The notes beneath the pieces are model-generated. The model was not told the DNA's origin. It saw only the letters and a program-made list of their open reading frames with translations, and did not search any database. From assembly GCA_030152105.1 (NCBI GenBank), contig JASLIH010000274.1:1-6875 (forward strand): a stretch of 6,875 nt of DNA, read 5' to 3'. The DNA comes from Actinomycetes bacterium (lineage in GTDB: Bacteria > Actinomycetota > CALGFH01). Of this stretch, positions 5,830 to 6,875 are shown piece after piece (position 1 is the stretch's first letter; the number at the start of each line of letters is the position of its first letter). Both the position numbers and the translations under genes were made by a program.

Positions 5830-6726
5830 CTAGCCGAGCGAGCGGGCGGCGACGTCGATCAGCCGCTGCAGCCGGACCCCCCGGTTGACGTCCAGCGCCG
5901 GCGGGATCCCGCTGGTCACGGCGGTGGCGAACTCTCGCCGGAGGGTGGCCCCGGCCGCCTCCAGCTCGGCCTCGGCCGACGGCCTGTCCGGCGGCCGGCG
6001 GTAGCCGAGCGACCCCGACGGCCCGTACAGCGCGCACTCGAACACCGGTTCGGCCAGCGGCAGCGTGAGCGACATCGAGACCTCGCTGACCTGCCCACCG
6101 GCATGGCGGCAGGTCAGCGACACCCACCGCAGCGGGTCGCCCCGCCCCGACAGCTCCTCGATCGGCCCGATCGCCCCCTCCAGCAGGTCGAACAGGTGCG
6201 GCCCGACGTCCAGCAGCGCCCCGTGCCGCTTGCGCCATGGGGTCGCGAACGGGCTCTGGTCCAGCAGCGCCCCCGACAGCGACGCACAGCGCGCCCCTAC
6301 CACCTCGAACTCCTCGGCCTCGGCCAGGAACGCCCGCCCCCGCGGCCCGTAGCGGTTGGTCAGCACCATCTGGGACACCACCCCGGCCTCGCCGACGGCC
6401 GCCGCCAGCCCCTCGGCCGCCCCGACGGTCAGGGCCAGCGGCTTGTCGAGCAGCAGATGCTTGCCGGCCCTGGCCGCCGCCGTGGCCAGCTCCGCCTGGA
6501 CATCCGGCGGCACGGCGAACGCCACCGCCTCACAGAGGTCCCACAGCTCCTCGAGGCGCTCGACAGCGCGGCTCCCATGGGCCTCGGCCAGCGCCCGCGC
6601 CGCCTCCGGCCGCCGCGCCCACACCCCGGCCAGAGTCGTCTCCGGCCCCCCGGCCAGCATCGGCGCATGCAGCATCCCCGCCCACGGCCCAGCCCCCACC
6701 AGTCCCACCGCAACCCCGCGCACCAC
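5830..6726 (-). CDS. Gfo/Idh/MocA-family NAD(P)-dependent oxidoreductase
   Basis: From the GTG at 6726 the protein has 298 residues, somewhat short for this family. The N-terminal Rossmann fold begins at once with GLVGAGPWA (8-16), the dinucleotide-binding glycine motif. The family EKP motif is present as DKP (94-96) after GKHLLL, and its Lys is the expected cofactor/substrate residue. The C-terminal half carries D-GPH--D (D173, H177, D180), matching the family's catalytic Asp/His pattern. Members oxidise or reduce sugars, inositols or related alcohols with NAD(P); the substrate here is unknown. The start is chosen because GGGGAGG lies five bases upstream and because the protein begins just before the first beta-strand. 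An in-frame ATG at 6768 (312 residues) has no good ribosome site. An ATG at 6873 would read through the tRNA gene antisense and is rejected. The gene is divergent from that tRNA; no convincing promoter was seen on this strand. Confidence 0.88.
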   Translation of the reverse strand: MVRGVAVGLVGAGPWAGMLHAPMLAGGPETTLAGVWARRPEAARALAEAHGSRAVERLEELWDLCEAVAFAVPPDVQAELATAAARAGKHLLLDKPLALTVGAAEGLAAAVGEAGVVSQMVLTNRYGPRGRAFLAEAEEFEVVGARCASLSGALLDQSPFATPWRKRHGALLDVGPHLFDLLEGAIGPIEELSGRGDPLRWVSLTCRHAGGQVSEVSMSLTLPLAEPVFECALYGPSGSLGYRRPPDRPSAEAELEAAGATLRREFATAVTSGIPPALDVNRGVRLQRLIDVAARSLG

Positions 6727-6731
6727 ATCAG

Positions 6732-6738
6732 CCTCCCC
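6732..6738 (-). promoter_or_regulatory. ribosome binding site that sets the GTG start of the oxidoreductase
   Basis: GGGGAGG on the - strand, five bases (CTGAT) before the GTG at 6726; the next codon is also GTG. It is the strongest such site among the possible starts and places the N-terminus immediately before the Rossmann fold. Confidence 0.65.
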
Positions 6739-6772
6739 GCTCGCTTCCGCCCAATCTCTCACGGACATCGCC

Positions 6773-6781
6773 TGATACCCT
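6773..6781 (+). promoter_or_regulatory. candidate extended -10 promoter of the tRNA-Gly gene
   Basis: TGATACCCT at 6773-6781 reads as an extended -10 (TG-N-TANNNT, hexamer TACCCT at 6776-6781). It would start transcription near 6788, eight bases before the mature tRNA 5' end. No recognisable -35 hexamer lies 16-19 bases upstream. Confidence 0.4.
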
Positions 6782-6795
6782 CGCCCGACCACCAC

Positions 6796-6869
6796 GCGGG
6801 TGTAGCTCAATGGCAGAGCACAAGCCTTCCAAGCTCGTGACGCGGGTTCGATTCCCGTCACCCGCTCCA
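6796..6869 (+). tRNA. tRNA-Gly (anticodon UCC) with encoded CCA
   Basis: The 74-base gene folds as a complete cloverleaf: acceptor stem GCGGGTG (6796-6802) with CACCCGC (6859-6865), all seven pairs perfect; D stem GCTC/GAGC with loop AATGGCA; anticodon stem CAAGC (6821-6825) with GCTCG (6833-6837); loop CTTCCAA with anticodon TCC at 6828-6830; 4-base variable region; T stem GCGGG/CCCGT with loop TTCGATT. The discriminator is T6866, as usual for bacterial tRNA-Gly, and CCA (6867-6869) is encoded. It would decode GGA, and GGG by wobble. The second pair of the anticodon stem is an A-C mismatch (A6822, C6836), the only non-canonical position apart from one G-U in the T stem. Confidence 0.97.
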
Positions 6870-6875
6870 CCATCA

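Noticed and set aside
5338..6840. Open frame of 500 codons on the + strand
   Set aside because: It runs antisense through the secreted-protein and oxidoreductase genes and into the tRNA; Pro/Arg-rich with no recognisable domain.
6796..6875. tRNA gene as an integration site for a mobile element
   Set aside because: tRNA 3' ends are common integration sites, but no integrase, direct repeat of the tRNA 3' end or composition shift is visible, and the window ends six bases after the gene.

Overview
This is a GC-rich window whose codon use (strong preference for G or C at third positions), TANNNT-type -10 elements and gene families point to a member of the Actinomycetota. The order or genus cannot be fixed from the sequence. 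The window is almost fully coding. It holds five protein genes (one cut by the left edge) and one tRNA gene. No CRISPR array, insertion sequence, phage gene or rRNA was seen, and no gap without a gene exceeds 150 bases.

Layout, left to right. Positions 2-1345 (+) are the 3' part of a large TPR-rich protein, most like the C-terminal scaffold of actinobacterial cyclase/AAA-ATPase signalling proteins. It converges, with only 9 bases between the stop codons, on a two-gene ABC exporter operon read leftward: a first subunit (4887 to 3178) and a second subunit (3181 to 1355) joined by an ATGA stop/start overlap. A 9-bp perfect inverted repeat straddles both converging stop codons and may terminate transcription from both sides. 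Further right, also leftward, are a membrane-anchored or secreted protein of unknown function (5681 to 4986), followed by a strong 12-bp hairpin, and a Gfo/Idh/MocA-family oxidoreductase (6726 to 5830). A tRNA-Gly(UCC) gene with an encoded CCA end lies at the right edge on the + strand, divergent from the oxidoreductase.

The most informative content is the ABC pair. The two nucleotide-binding domains have degenerated in a complementary way. The 569-residue subunit has lost its A-loop, P-loop, Q-loop Gln, Walker B Asp and H-loop His but keeps a clean FSGGQ signature. The 608-residue subunit keeps all catalytic motifs but has LSSAQ in place of LSGGQ. Together they can form one complete ATP site and one that seems unable to bind ATP in the usual way. 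The operon also looks leaderless, with a -10 element ending six bases before the ATG. The other genes show no clear functional link to the transporter. I see no wholly new system here; the complementary loss in the transporter is the strongest lead.
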